This document shows, in pieces, positions 1-10,829 of a DNA stretch of 64,000 nucleotides. Origin of the DNA: Grifola frondosa (taxonomy: Eukaryota > Basidiomycota > Agaricomycetes > Polyporales > Grifolaceae); NCBI GenBank assembly GCA_001683735.1, contig LUGG01000006.1, positions 310,001 through 374,000 of the forward strand, written 5' to 3'. The notes beneath the pieces were generated by a model. That model did not search any database. It was not told the DNA's origin and was given only the letters and a program-made list of their open reading frames with translations. Position numbers and translations under genes: made by a program. Numbering within the stretch: the stretch's first letter is position 1; each line of letters opens with the position of its first letter.

Positions 1-1155
1 GAAGAATGGACCGAACTCAGCGCGGCGGACCGCACCAGCGTCAAGTCGCAGTATGCCGCTGCAGGAATCAAGCTCATGGTCTCCGCCTTCGGTTCTACGG
101 ACGTGCCCACGACCACCGGCGCTGATCCCATCACGACCGCCAATACGATGGCCGCGTGGGTGCAGGAGTTCGACCTCGATGGGATTGATGTTGACTATGA
201 GGTAGAAATTGTTGTTTGCTTTTTCGAATTGTCACATGCCGATCGTGTTTTACAGGATTTCGATGCGATAGATGCGGGCACGGGCGAGGCCTGGTTGATT
301 TCGTTCACCACCCAACTCCGGAGTCAGCTTCCCGAAGGCCAGTATATTATTACTCACGCTCGTGCGTAATTTCGTTCTGTGAAGCCTATTTATGTATCAT
401 TAACGACTCTCACAGCTGTTGCACCATGGTAGGCCTTTGAGTTGTGTGCGCACTGTGCATATTTGAAATAAATGTCGATCAGGTTCTCGCCCAACATATG
501 GCCCGGAGGAGGATATCTCAAGGTCGACTCTGAAGTGGGGAGTTTGATTGACTGGGTGCGTTTCGGAATGACTGCAATAATTCGTCTCGATGTTAACATA
601 AGCTGTCATCATTTAGTATAACGTCCAGGTGAGAAGCCGTTCCAACTATAAATATAACATGACAGACCGTTAACGTCACCTACTCGTGCATCAGTTTTAT
701 AACCGTAAGCGGATATTTTAGAGCAATTATCTAATATTGCACGCAGAGGGAAGCAGCGAATACACGACCTGCTCAGGCCTCCTCACGACTTCTAGCTCCA
801 CGTGGCCGCAATCTGCTCTCTTCCAGATCATCGCCTCCGGCGTCCCCTCCAGCAAGCTCGTCATCGGGAAACCCGGGACCTCAGCCGACGCGACCACTGG
901 CTACATAGACCCGTCCACGTTGGCCGGCTGTATCTCGCAAGCGAAATCGGAGGGTGGAGTGAGTACCAATTCATTCCACGCCGGGACTCTGCTCAAATTC
1001 TCCCTTGCTCTTTATCATAGCCGCTGGAGTATCCGTTTGGGAGGTATGTCCTCATCTTGATCTTGTAACACGGAGAAATAACCGAATGCGCACAGTTCCC
1101 CGACGCAGCGGCAGCATGGATCCAGACTGTGCTCGCATCGTCCTGGCCTGTTTAG
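1..1155 (+). CDS. GH18 family (chitinase-like) glycoside hydrolase, 5' end cut by window
   Basis: The first exon runs in from outside the window and carries the GH18 catalytic signature DGIDVDYE, whose final Glu is the proton donor of the family. Later exons carry PWFSPNIWPGGGYLKV and end with GVSVWEFPDAAAAWIQ and a TAG at 1153. Exons that keep the frame: 1-201, 256-361, 416-428, 483-555, 617-628, 695-704, 747 to about 955, then about 1019-1042 and 1096-1155. Three of them are only 13, 12 and 10 nt long. The family cleaves beta-1,4 GlcNAc or related chains. Without the N-terminus a signal peptide cannot be checked. The short fold and motif spacing resemble basidiomycete endochitinase-like proteins rather than large multidomain chitinases. 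Family call is firm; the substrate is inferred. Confidence 0.85.
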
Positions 1156-1461
1156 GCCTTGAACGCATTTCGAGCACGAGAAATCTTCGGGGAATGTTCT
1201 GAGAGGATATATATGATTGTGGATACATTCTCTTTGCTACGGGGTTTTCTGCTACAGGGTTAAAGTCCATATCAACTATGTTCGTTCTGCTGTATCTGTA
1301 ACACTATGACGACAACGACGTATGCTACATCTGTGAATGCATTGCCGAAATATGGTTCAACACCGAGGTGAAAAGGAGGATACAGCATAAGAATAGGAAC
1401 GAAACGATGTCTGTTTGGGGATTCTACCGGATTAGCGACAGGGGTAGGGTAAAGTCTAATT

Positions 1462-1513
1462 GTCCAAGAAAAAGGGTCCAAGAAAAAGTCCAAGAAAAAA
1501 GTCCAAGAGAGCG
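1462..1513. repeat. Short tandem repeat, unit about GTCCAAGAAAAA
   Basis: Four imperfect copies of a 12-15 base unit beginning GTCCAAGA follow one another, with A-runs of changing length. It lies in the 472-base stretch between the stop of the GH18 gene (1155) and the stop of the next minus-strand gene (1628). I see no gene in that stretch. Confidence 0.7.
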
Positions 1514-1627
1514 GTTGTCCATGGCGGTCGCTCAAAAGCATCCGCCCAATCGAGCCTTTTCTAGGCCGCGTCGCCCAAATCAGGCACTTGCCAAGAAGAA
1601 TTTCTGTGGTACGTCGTGAGCGCGCAT

Positions 1628-2752
1628 TCAGATACGGGCTGTGATAGAGGAAAAACATACCACTTCGGAAGCGGGCGCCGCAGGGTGCGTAGAGTTGTAC
1701 GACACCAGATCGCCCGTGATGAACAAGACGTTGTTGAGGACGTCGTATGCGATGGTCGTGATGGGCTTGGAGCCGTCGGGATTGATCCATTGTGCTGTTG
1801 ACATCGTACGATATCGTAAATATGTGGCAGACGCGTGAGTGGTGCGAGACTTACGCGTGAGTTCGGTGGTGCGAGAGTTGAAGCTCCATATCGCTGACTC
1901 CCAGGGGTAGTTTGAACGGGGCGGAAGCCAGGAGCAGCTGGTTGAGGGATGCATAAATATCTGTATTCTACCTCTCATGTGGAACGCAAGGACTTACTCT
2001 GCCCCACGTTGGTGAGCCCAAGAGTACTGCAGATGGATCAGCACGGTCACCCATGAGGTGGACAGGTACTACGCGACATACTTGGGGGAGCCGAGTCCGA
2101 TGTCGAGTGAGATGATGCCGGTGACGGTAGTAGTGATGGTGCCGTTTATGCCGATGAAGAAAGGCGCTTTGAAGGCCGCATTCTGAACAAGTGGGGATGA
2201 GCACGAGCGCTGCTGGATATCCGGTCAGCTCACCGTCGCGATGACGTTGAATGGTCCTGCACTCGAGGAAGTGGTGGTGGTAAGGTGACCTCAAGTTGAC
2301 TAATAGTAGTAAGGGTACTCAGACCACCTCTGCAATAATAACGATATCAGGCGCAGCCTGGCGTAGAAGAACATTAAAAGCCATACAAGCCTGTAGCCAA
2401 GTTCTCGATAAAACCGGCTACGGTATTGTTACTAGTGTAGGTTGCTTGAATGCGACCATTAAATCTTTAACGGCATTATGAAACTGACGATGCGTGTGAA
2501 CGCGAAGAGGACATACGTTACAGGCTTCACAGAAGCAGCTGCGCGTTTCGCACCGAAGGCGGGGGTGGGGTCATCTCTGTTTTGAACCTGGCCGGGGAAC
2601 GTCCGTCTGAATTTTGGGCGCAGAGGCGGCAGTCCCGCAACTAGTCTCTGAGCATTGGTCAATTCGACAGCATCACCGGCGGGCTGAGGAGCAGCAGAGC
2701 CAGCAGCAGCGCACAGAGCGACGAACGCTACAAGTGCGGAAAAGAGCAGCAT
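1628..2752 (-). CDS. Secreted protein of unknown function
   Basis: The start at 2752 gives a clear signal peptide (MLLFSALVAFVALCAAAGSA), followed by a Pro/Arg-rich stretch containing LTNAQRLVAGLPPL. That pattern is typical of a family of small secreted basidiomycete proteins. Later exons encode beta-rich segments: about 2460-2380 (NNTVAGFIENLATGLYGFN), 2180-2090 (APFFIGINGTITTTVTGII), 1960-1870 (YASLNQLLLASAPFKLPLG) and 1800-1628 (TAQWINPDGSKPITTIAYDV). Gly/Thr/Ser repeats and Asn-x-Thr sites fit a secreted glycoprotein. The exon near 2380 needs a one-base slip in a T-run (TTTT for TTT) to stay open. I do not recognise a catalytic domain. Exon boundaries are approximate. Confidence 0.6.
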
Positions 2753-3399
2753 GGCTGTTTGACAGAGTCTCTCCTAAGGTGGCGGTGGGCTCAAGCGAAT
2801 GCCCTCTCGAGAGCCAACCTTAAGACGCACGGAGGACAGCATCTAGGCACGGAGAAGGTAATGACGATGTACTCCACCGAATATGTTGGTTTGGGGCTGT
2901 TTTTGGACTGTCGCAAAGCTGAGCTTAACCTTTCTTGCAAGGCGTAAGAGGGAGCAAAGTGCTCGATCGAGCACGTGTGGGACTCGGCCACGGCGAGGAA
3001 AGCCCTGCAATGGAAAAAAGTCGCTGTTGAAACAAGGTGTGAACAAAAAAACTCCTGGGCAACATTGGTCGTTCATTGGTGACAATTGACCGTAGGACTG
3101 CGGCGAGGACGAGAGCGAGGCCGTTTTTTCTCGAAAACATCTCGGATCTGGCCAGTCATCGCAGATCTGAGGCTGAACTTGAATCTCAGCGTGGCGAATA
3201 CAACACGTCGTATACCTCTATTTCGACAAGAAGATTACTTGAAGAAATTAAACGGAACCTTCGCATGCCAGGTAGCCACCTCTTGGCTCATCGGGCTAGC
3301 CTCACCGGGAAAAATGAAGTGACCGGGTATTTTTCAGGGGTTCATGTCGTCGGCGTCGCACGACACACCTTCGCCGTTCGGACCAGCGATGGGTACGAT

Positions 3400-3963
3400 A
3401 CCATCAAATGCCCGTAGGTCTACTAACGAGCGGCTGTCAATATGGACATGGTGTTCGCACACGGAGTCCACGGCGAGCAGCGTGCCGAGGCGATTGACCA
3501 GCTAGAACCTGCAGCCTGGAGCGTCCAGTGCTGATTCAATAAGACATGCACATTCAAGATGCGGCACAATCCAACGTCCACGCTGGAGAATGCAGGCATG
3601 GGAGTATGATGTCGCTCAAACGCCACGACGGTGATGAAAGATTCTAGATCCATTCGAACAGTCACTCTTTTCACACGGTGGGCGTAGATGATCCTCAGCA
3701 TTTTGCAGGTAAGAAAACTTTGAAGCTAGATCCTGTCTACTACATGCAGACGGGAGGTTCTTTATATCTGATCCATAACTCATTGCATACAGCACTCGAG
3801 TATTGCAAACATCTCCAGCCTGCGCATGTATAAGGCGTGATTTGCCGCCCGACGCATCGACATTAAAATCGCGCAATGTTCTTGCAAGGTTCATCCGCTT
3901 GCCCCACGCGAACAGCTTTGTCATTGTAGTGACGACGACCAAGCTGCCATTGGAGAAATGCAC
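3400..3963 (-). pseudogene. Possible decayed gene, unknown product
   Basis: On the minus strand about 3500-3370 reads LVNRLGTLLAVDSVCEHHVH and continues with IDSRSLVDLRAFDGIVPIAG, which looks like real coding sequence. It is preceded in the same frame by HLECACLIESALDAPGCR and then an in-frame stop. Further upstream (about 3860-3780) a second frame reads NVDASGGKSRLIHAQAGDV, faintly like an ankyrin repeat. The pieces cannot be joined without a stop or frame change. This may be a decayed gene, an intron-split gene I failed to join, or chance. I assign no family. Confidence 0.3.
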
Positions 3964-4249
3964 GTTAGCCCTTGATCATATAGCTCTAATGGCGGGCGTA
4001 GATAGTTAGTCAGATATACATAATTCGCAAGGCGCAGCCTGTTATTCTACTCGCCTTTCATCCCGGCCGCGCCTCCAATTGGTCTCAGCTTGGAGAGCAC
4101 AAAGCGCAAAGAACGCTCACGTTTTGGGGGAGAAAAAAAAAGCGCCTCGGTATGCTCTGCGGGGGTATTTAAAAAGGTAGCGGCAGATCCTTGTTCAACA
4201 TGGCATGGTGCGTCTAGGGAATAACACAGAGCCAAGAACAGAAGGCTTG

Positions 4250-4630
4250 TTAGTGGAGCAATTCGCTTGCACGCTGGGTACAGAGAAGTATGGGGTAGGA
4301 AAAGGGACCCACATTAGTATGTACTTGAAAATACAGGAGAAGGAAGTCCGAGTCTGCCATGAACTTCAACTCAACTGAGAAGGCCTCAAGAGGCCATATC
4401 AATTCCAGAAATAATGATATGCACAGCACCGAGACCAAGACGTTTATCCCGTCCCTGTACAAAGGGGCGGATGCAATGAAGGATGATGTAGCCAGTAGGG
4501 TTCGACATAGAGAGTGTCCAAAGCAGAATGAAGCAACTAGGAGTACTTCGAGCCAGCCAGGAACACACGGTGTCAGCGCCGAATTATGAAGCAAGATGGA
4601 TTGAAAACAGTATATCATAGGCTGATCCAC
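4250..4630 (-). pseudogene. Possible remnant of a multi-pass membrane protein gene
   Basis: A 126-residue frame holds three hydrophobic segments, around WLEVLLVASFCFGHSLC, INVLVSVLCISLFLELI and FLLLYFQVHTNVGPFSYPI. The pattern SFIASAPLYRDGINVLV loosely recalls the last helices of basidiomycete DUF6533-type membrane proteins, which often carry an RDG motif before a helix. No flanking exons can be joined. Low confidence. Confidence 0.22.
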
Positions 4631-5269
4631 TAATAGCCAACGGTGGTCTTTAGACCGGTGCCGTCAAGACGTCGAAAAGTTGGTAGGGTTCCTTGCATTC
4701 AGCGGTAAGTGAGCTATCATAGGAGGAAGTTACCGTGACGATGGCTCTTCCGCAGTGGAAATGGCGAACGTGCGTTATTTACGAGCAACATTGAACATGA
4801 ACGGCGGAGCATCGCCATTCCATCTAGGTGCAGAGCCCGCAGTCTCTGTCCAAAAGATAGATAACCTTAGGCTAATCACAAAGAGCCTCGCACCTTATCT
4901 CTGCAATATTAACACGGCCCGACGACGGAGATTTTCAGAAGCTCCCCATAATGAACTAACGTCACTCCCGTAGCGCAGCAATGCTGTGCTTTCGTTTAGA
5001 TTCAATACCGTGATAATGATCACATAAAAACATCGGATATTATTGAGGGTTAGCTCGCTAGGCAAGGATGAGCTGCATATTCCTACCAGGCACAGCCACA
5101 GGGCACTTTCATGCCAGAAAGAGACTTGGAGACAAAATCAGCAACTTCGAGTGCTTGCAATCGCCCAACAACATACACTATTACAATTCAGTGTCTGACC
5201 AAACAGAAGATTTATGTTGTCTTATTCTCGTCATTAAATTCCTGTCACAAAAGGGGGAAGTTAACACGG

Positions 5270-5776
5270 TCAGCATCGGTAGGTTTCTCGATAAAACACA
5301 TGACATGCCTTCTCCCTGTCGCGCAGCTCGCCTCGACTCGCTAGATACGCTGCGCCCGAATCCGCCCACACCTGGTAGTCGGTAACTTTCGCGTCCTGAT
5401 CGAAATCCAGGACATACACAAACTGCTCGTTCCAGGACTGGCCTTCGCCCTTGCCCTCTATCCAAGTAAATTTGGCTTTTCCTTTAACGCATACCTTTCT
5501 CGCCTCTTCATCTACTACCCACTCCCCGAAAGTCATGTCCTCATAGGTCAAATACTTTGGAAGGAGAGAAAAGTAGGTGGAGACAGAATTGGTACCGGAT
5601 AGATTCGTAAACGAACGGCCAAGGAATGGCGCGAGAAGCGGAAGACCGTGCTCGAGAGCGGTCGCTTGGTGAGTAGCGGAGAAGTGAGAGAGAATAGTAG
5701 CGGTATCGGCTTTGTTGGCGAAAGCGGAGCACAGGGCTTGTGCCGTGGCTTTCAATTGTGACCGAGTCGGTGCCAT
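5270..5776 (-). CDS. NTF2-like / SnoaL-like fold protein
   Basis: A single exon of 168 codons. The ATG at 5776 (MAPTRSQLKATAQALCSAF) is preferred over a frame open to 5908, because the extra 44 residues are Pro-rich and look like 5' UTR. The order is a helical N-terminus (FANKADTATILSHFS), then GRSFTNLSGTNSVSTYFSL, then strands around KAKFTWIEGKGEGQSWNEQF and VYVLDFDQDAKVTDYQVWAD. This is the cone-shaped alpha+beta layout of small NTF2/SnoaL proteins. Such proteins may be enzymes or ligand binders, and no catalytic residues can be assigned. It is divergent from the next gene, 400 bases away. Confidence 0.75.
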   Translation of the reverse strand: MAPTRSQLKATAQALCSAFANKADTATILSHFSATHQATALEHGLPLLAPFLGRSFTNLSGTNSVSTYFSLLPKYLTYEDMTFGEWVVDEEARKVCVKGKAKFTWIEGKGEGQSWNEQFVYVLDFDQDAKVTDYQVWADSGAAYLASRGELRDREKACHVFYRETYRC

Positions 5777-6176
5777 ATTGCGCTGGAAAAACACTAGGAA
5801 CGGCGAAAGGAGATGGAATTGCGCAGTTGGAGAGGGCGGGGGGGGAGGGTCAGGTGGTGGTGAAGAGACCAGGAGCAGCGATGAGCCAGGGCCTGCTGGG
5901 CCGATCACAGGCGTGGACGAGCCGATCGCTTTAGGGAATATTTACGTAAATTGAGGGTAAGCGCCGTCAATGAGTGGTGGCGCTTGCCGTTCTTGGCGGT
6001 CACTATAGAGTCAGGTCCATGGCTGCCCTTCTCGTCGACGCCTCCCTTCTTTGTCCCCCTCCTTCCCGGGTCCTTAGAATTCCCTTTTCTCTCCCTTTCG
6101 TCTGAATATATAGCCTTTTCTCTTCACTTCTCCCCCCCTTCTTCAACCCACAATCTCTGCTGGCAGCAGCCCTACC
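5777..6176. promoter_or_regulatory. Divergent intergenic region
   Basis: This 400-base region lies between two start codons on opposite strands. It holds a run of eight G with flanking G-triplets (5838-5849) on the NTF2-like side. A strong pyrimidine-rich tract (about 6040-6150) lies just upstream of the ATG at 6177, as is common in fungal promoters and 5' UTRs. Promoter function is inferred from position. Confidence 0.5.
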
Positions 6177-7218
6177 ATGTCTGCGACAGACTTCAGCGAG
6201 TCTCACTCTATGGAGAGGTATGGCCGGAGAGACGTAGAATCGCGGGAGGACAGCCCTATTTGGGAGCCTCAGTGAGTGGGCCGTCACCGTGTAAGCGAGT
6301 GGGTTGTTGACCGACCCGCCTTACAGCAGTCTTGGTGCTGCGCTTGAATCCTCCTCTCGAAGAGCGTTGCAATTCGAGCACAAAATCAAAGACCTCGAGG
6401 TCAGCAAGCGCCTTCAGTCACTGTCATTCTCCACTTAACGTCAGGTGTCTGCTCAGACGAAGCTTTCCTTGGACCTCAGCAACTCCCGTGCTATCGAGAC
6501 CCTCCTTCACGAAGTTTTCACCGGGCTTCAGGTATATTTCACATGTCAGCCGCAAATCCCGTCAATCTCTAACTCTATTTCACACACCAGCAAACACGCG
6601 AGCGCTCAAACTATGCCCTAACGGACACTGTCCCGAGCATTGCGCACTCCCTCAACGACGACCTCATCGCGCTACATGAGCTCGAGGAGCAGCTGCCCGA
6701 GGTCGGCGGTCAGATACGGGATATCCGGGTGGCATACGATCGTGGGAGGGACAAGGTGAGCTCCTTCGGCCCTCGGAGCGCCCCCTCGTGCTGCGCCTTC
6801 CCTGATTCGGCGAATTGCCGGCTGATTATTGTGTAACGCAGGCGCGCGACCTCATTTCGTCACTCGAATGGCTGAACACGCCTGCCTCGCTCCGTCTGCG
6901 TGCCATTATATTCACTCCCAACGCACCGGTCAGCCGACGATGGAAAGCCATAGTCGTGAGTTTGTCTATCCCTCGTTGCCTCGCTTATTGTACAGGGGAT
7001 GGGAGCGCCGTCCTATCGCACGTCCCCTCTTTCGGGTCAGACGCTCTCGTTGTCTTTCGTTCCGTATCTTTTGTGCACGAACTTGGCTGATACCCGCCCA
7101 GCGCACCCTGTTTGCCTTGACCTTCCTTATTTGCGCATGGATTGCGTGGATAACACTGCGCGGGGCCGTGCGCGCACATCGTCAACGGCTCGTCTGGGGT
7201 GAACGCCTCATGAGTTGA
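6177..7218 (+). CDS. Tail-anchored coiled-coil protein of unknown function
   Basis: The start is MSATDFSESHSMERYGRRDV. Exons about 6177-6271, 6327-6399, 6445-6530, 6591-6755, 6841-6957 and 7102-7218 join in frame, with introns of 45-144 bases. The middle is helical and charged (EHKIKDLE, LHELEEQLPEVGGQIRDIRV), consistent with a coiled coil. The last exon gives one hydrophobic segment (TLFALTFLICAWIAWITL) followed by a short basic tail ending RLVWGERLMS. A single helix near the C-terminus and no signal peptide suggest post-translational insertion into an organelle membrane, with the coiled coil in the cytosol. It is not a recognisable SNARE. Function unknown. Confidence 0.75.
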
Positions 7219-7801
7219 TTTCGTGTTCCGCCACCTCGCTCTTTTTCTTTTCTCGCTAATCATCTAGGGCTCCTACATTTCCATACATCTCTCTCTCAGC
7301 GTTGCATTATCTCACGTCACGCCATCCATTTACGATGTCCGGTCGCATCTTCCCTTTCCCAATTGTTTCCTTTCCAACTTTGCCAAACTGCTTTCCCCTC
7401 ACACACACATACGTTGCTTGCGCCCCATATCTCGCCATCTCCCACGATTTGATTCCCATCGCCCCGTCCCCTGGCAGTCCCGTTCGCCTCAGTCGCATCT
7501 CCTCTTGCCTCCGCTATTGCTTCTTGGGCTCCTACGAATCGTAATCATCTGCTGCAACATGTAACATTATTTTTCTGTATCTTTTTCCTTACTTCTCTTA
7601 TACATCCCAGCACAATATTTCACGTCTGCTACCTAACGAAACATTTATGCGTCTATGAATGCGGCGGCAATAGTACGTAAATGTTGACGAAATTGAAACT
7701 CAACTTAGCGCATCGAACTCGTGTAGCAGATCTCCAACGTAACATTATTATCAATGGAACGACAGCATGGTTTGAAGTAAGGAAGACGGGAGGTGTGTGA
7801 G
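7219..7801. other. Intergenic, tail-to-tail
   Basis: The 3' flanks of two convergent genes. The sequence is pyrimidine-rich (7240-7620), then AT-rich. I see no coding exon or RNA gene. Confidence 0.6.
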
Positions 7802-9022
7802 CTACTCCAGTGGACGTCGTACCCAGAATAAATAATTACACGCCTCTCCCCACGTCGCTGCACCGGGTGCACCGCGCGGCACGAGCGTCCACTCGCCCTT
7901 CCACGGGAGATAAATGATACCGCGCGTTTCGGCCTCCGTGCGCAGGGGATGACCGCCGTAGAGGCGCGCGATCCACGGCCGTGCAGGAGCTTGTGCTGGC
8001 GCCTCGCTGACCGCAGCTATCGGACTCGACTGGGGCTTGAGGAAGAAGCCGAGGAGCTCGTGCGGGTTGATGTACTTCGAGTACGTGTGCGTCCCGGGCG
8101 CGACCATGCGCAGGACGTCTTCGGCGGCGAAGATGGTGAGGAGATACGCTAGAGGCGTGCGCGCGATCGTCGAGAGGAACAGGTGGCCGCCGGCTAGGGA
8201 CGTGTTAGTAGTTAGTATGTGAGAGGGGTGGGGTGGGGTGGGGGCTGACTTTGACGAGGTGGGCGCAGCTGGTTAGGAAGGCGCTGGGGTTGTCGACGTG
8301 CTCGAGCACTTCCATGGAGCACACGACGTCGAACTGCTTCGGCCCGCGTTGCGCGAGGAGGTCTTCGACTGATGTGTGTTGGTACTGGAGCGTGCCTCGC
8401 TTTTTCCGGGCGGAGGTGGAGGGCCCATTTGGGGATGGGGAAAGGATGGGGTCTGCGGACGCATGTAGAGACGCGATGGAGATGTTGGACGAGGAGGCAT
8501 CGATCCCGAGGGTGTTAGCTCCAAGACGAGTAAGACTCTATCATGGTAAACGGCCATTGAGACGCGCAATGGGCTGGAACAGCACAAGCGCACCTCGCAC
8601 AGTAGCCCCCCTCCACACCCAACATCAAGCACATTTAGATCCTCCAGGACTCTTGTTTCATTTATGGACGCGTCGTCCTCTTCCTCCCGCCTCATCTCTA
8701 GCTACCAACGCCCGATCAGAGAGCCTGTCATCGCGCGCATGCGTCCTCGAGCATACCAATTTGTCCCGGACGAACTGTACCCTGACGGGATTCATCTTGT
8801 GCAACATCTGGAACTCCCCGCCCTCGTCCCACCACATAGAGGAGAGCCGCGAGAAGTGTGCGATCTCGTCTGCATTGACTGTCGACTGTGAGGTGGACGC
8901 AGAAGCAGAAGCAAAAGCAGCAGCACTGTAGAAGCGGGACCTGTGGGGGAACGGAGGAGTCGTTTACTCGAACGACGGCCGCATTGCTGGACGGTTTGGA
9001 AGAGAGGTCTGCAGTGATGCAT
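7802..9022 (-). CDS. COQ3: Ubiquinone biosynthesis O-methyltransferase COQ3, mitochondrial
   Basis: A SAM-dependent methyltransferase that performs both O-methylations of the ubiquinone head group at the inner mitochondrial membrane. In order: a Ser/Ala-rich presequence (SRFYSAAAFASASAS), DEIAHFSRLSSMWWDEGGEF, the SAM motif LNVLDVGCGGGLL, LGANTLGIDAS, FDVVCSMEVLEHVDNPSAF, GGHLFLSTIARTPLAYLL, and the C-terminal THTYSKYINPHELLGFF. At least three introns (near 8740-8690, 8600-8540, 8260-8190) keep the frame. The extreme N-terminus is uncertain. The reading is either MHHC at 9022 with a one-base G slip near 8941, or MRPSF at 8984 with an implausibly short 27-base intron. Confidence 0.9.
8225..8244 (+). 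other. G-quadruplex-type sequence in a COQ3 intron
   Basis: Four G-tracts of 4, 4, 4 and 5 bases are separated by single T residues. The whole lies inside the last COQ3 intron, on the strand opposite the transcript, so the RNA carries the C-rich complement. Single-base loops and 4-G tracts are ideal for a very stable quadruplex in DNA. Function unknown. Confidence 0.8.
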
Positions 9023-9472
9023 CGAGTAGAGGATACCGGGAGAGTCGCTGCTCGCAGAATCGCGTCCACAGACGCGTCTTGTCACGTGCCCGCAATATTT
9101 CGTGGCTAAGGCGGCTGGGAGGTAGCCTGAACACTGGCTGCGAGGACTTGTTGTAATGCGGCCAATAGCGGTGAGTTGGATAACTAGCATTTACTGTGCT
9201 ATGTTGGGGCAGGACTCGTTTCAGCAAAATGACAGGCGAAGCTCGAGCGGCAATGTGCAATAACATAACTTCATGAAAAGCTCATGTGCGTCCAATGCAT
9301 AAATCTATATCTCTAAAGTGAAGCACCCTGGCTACATGATTGAATGATTGGGATGTAATGAGACTGCCCAAATCGCAGATGATTGTCATGCCTCCCGCCT
9401 TCGTTATCTCGTGAACGGCCCATGAGCTCATTGCGCTACGCGCGATACGTCCCAAAGTTTGTGTCAAAGCGA
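9023..9472. other. Intergenic between COQ3 start and PQ-loop gene end
   Basis: A stretch of 450 bases that should hold the COQ3 promoter and the 3' end of the next minus-strand gene. A frame in COQ3 phase stays open up to 9266, but its translation does not look like protein. No other feature is seen. Confidence 0.5.
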
Positions 9473-10829
9473 CTAGTCACGTCGACTTTCAATATCGAAC
9501 CCGCTTCCCGACAATGTCTTGATCTCGCGGTGCCGAAACCCTTCAGTGGCTTTCTCGGCGTCACCATGTTCCGTATCAAGGACTGGAGTGCTGGACTCTG
9601 TCACGCGGATAGTCGACTCTGTTTCCAGCACACTCGGCGACGTGCTGGCGAGAGCTGCCACAGCCGCAGCCGCTTTCCGTCGACGTCGTGCACGGGGGTT
9701 GAGTATGAGTGCCAAAACAATGACAACACCGTCTAGCACCTGCCAACAAGAGCCGGTAAGCGAATGATAGGAGGACAGAACCACGACTTCAGATGAGGAA
9801 TACATCTGGTGGAGATGACAGATAAAGTGATTATGACGAGGCTTACCACAACAAGGGAATATGTGACAGCGGCAATAACATCAAAGTTCGCCTTGAACGC
9901 CAGAGACAGGTCGCTGAAGACTCCGCCGAGAAGATCTACTGCCATGAATAAGATAGAGATGCCGATCACCTCCCGGTGTTTATATATCTCATAATATTGT
10001 GGACTAAAACATGTATGGCCAGGTGTCAGCGACGTCACGGAGAGGATATAAGAACATCGTACAAGAGTGCAAGGGAGATGATGACGCTGCTGAAAATCCC
10101 GAAGAACTGTATGGGACGCTGTTCGCCTCTATGATATGACGGCTACAACCACCCAAAATAAACACTCCAACACCACGGGAGGAAATAAGATGTGTGACTA
10201 ACCCTGATAGCAAATACCATGCCTGCTTCAAATCCGCCCACGGCAATGACCAAGAAGAAGAACCACGCAACGGAGACGAGGAAGGAGTACTTTTTGCCAT
10301 AATATAGACACTGAATGCAATTTACGATGCATCAGCGCATTGGCATAGTGATAGAATACGGAGATTATATCGCAGTCACGGAACACTCACCTGCGCCCAA
10401 CATACGAAAGAGAGAACCCCGAATAGTTGTGGCTGCAGAATCAAGGGAATATTGAGATCTTGAACTATGACGTAGGTACCCAGAAACGCGCCGGCGATTC
10501 CCCACAACAGCCTACCGAAAAGCAAGTCAGTAAACGACTAGCAGAACATCGGGTAGAGTCCTACACAAGCCAATGCGAAAGACCCTCAGTTGACTTTGTA
10601 CGCCAGCTCTTCCATATCTGCGGAATTAGTTGGACGGTCCAACAAATGGTACCTATACCGAGATCAGTTAATAAATACGGACCTGAAGCTGAACAACACT
10701 TTTAAGGATGTATGCAAGCGGAAAAAGACCCGCCTAGATATTGAAGGAGGCGAGATTGTTTACGAGAGAGAAAACGAAAGACTCACCAATCGTCCCAAGC
10801 GCATTCTCTGCCGCTGAATTTGCCGGCAT
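9473..10829 (-). CDS. PQ-loop repeat membrane transporter
   Basis: A multi-exon membrane protein with two PQ-loop-type segments. Exons: MPANSAAENALGTI, AGLFPLAYILKSVVQLQ, IWKSWRTKSTEGLSHW, LLWGIAGAFLGTYVIVQDLN with LFGVLSFVCWAQ, YYGKKYSFLVSVAWFFFLV, FFGIFSSVIISLALLYDVL, then PQYYEIYKHREVIGISI with FMAVDLLGGVFSDLSLAF. The last exons give VLDGVVIVLALILNP and a Ser/Thr/Glu-rich tail. The motif SxxVQLQIWKSWRTKSTEGLS and the true PQ of PQYYEIYKHRE are hallmarks of the family. Members export amino acids or other small solutes from lysosomes and vacuoles, or act as SWEET-like carriers. About seven membrane helices are expected. The substrate cannot be told from sequence. Confidence 0.85.

Larger units (their letters stand above)
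2753..5269. other. Gene-poor interval of 2.5 kb
   Basis: No intact gene is visible. Two minus-strand stretches, listed separately, could be remnants. On the plus strand the longest open frames (3076-3417, 5068-5385) show no recognisable motif and biased composition, and I treat them as chance. Confidence 0.5.

Noticed and set aside
1272..1790. Long minus-strand frame over the tandem repeat
   Set aside because: Its first half lies in another frame over an exon of the secreted-protein gene, and the rest is the repeat translated as SWTFFLDFFLD.
8941..8967. 27-base GT..AG intron at the COQ3 N-terminus
   Set aside because: It would join MRPSFE to SRFYSAAAF, but 27 bases is shorter than any dependable fungal intron and no branch-site motif is visible. 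A one-base G slip gives an equally good presequence.
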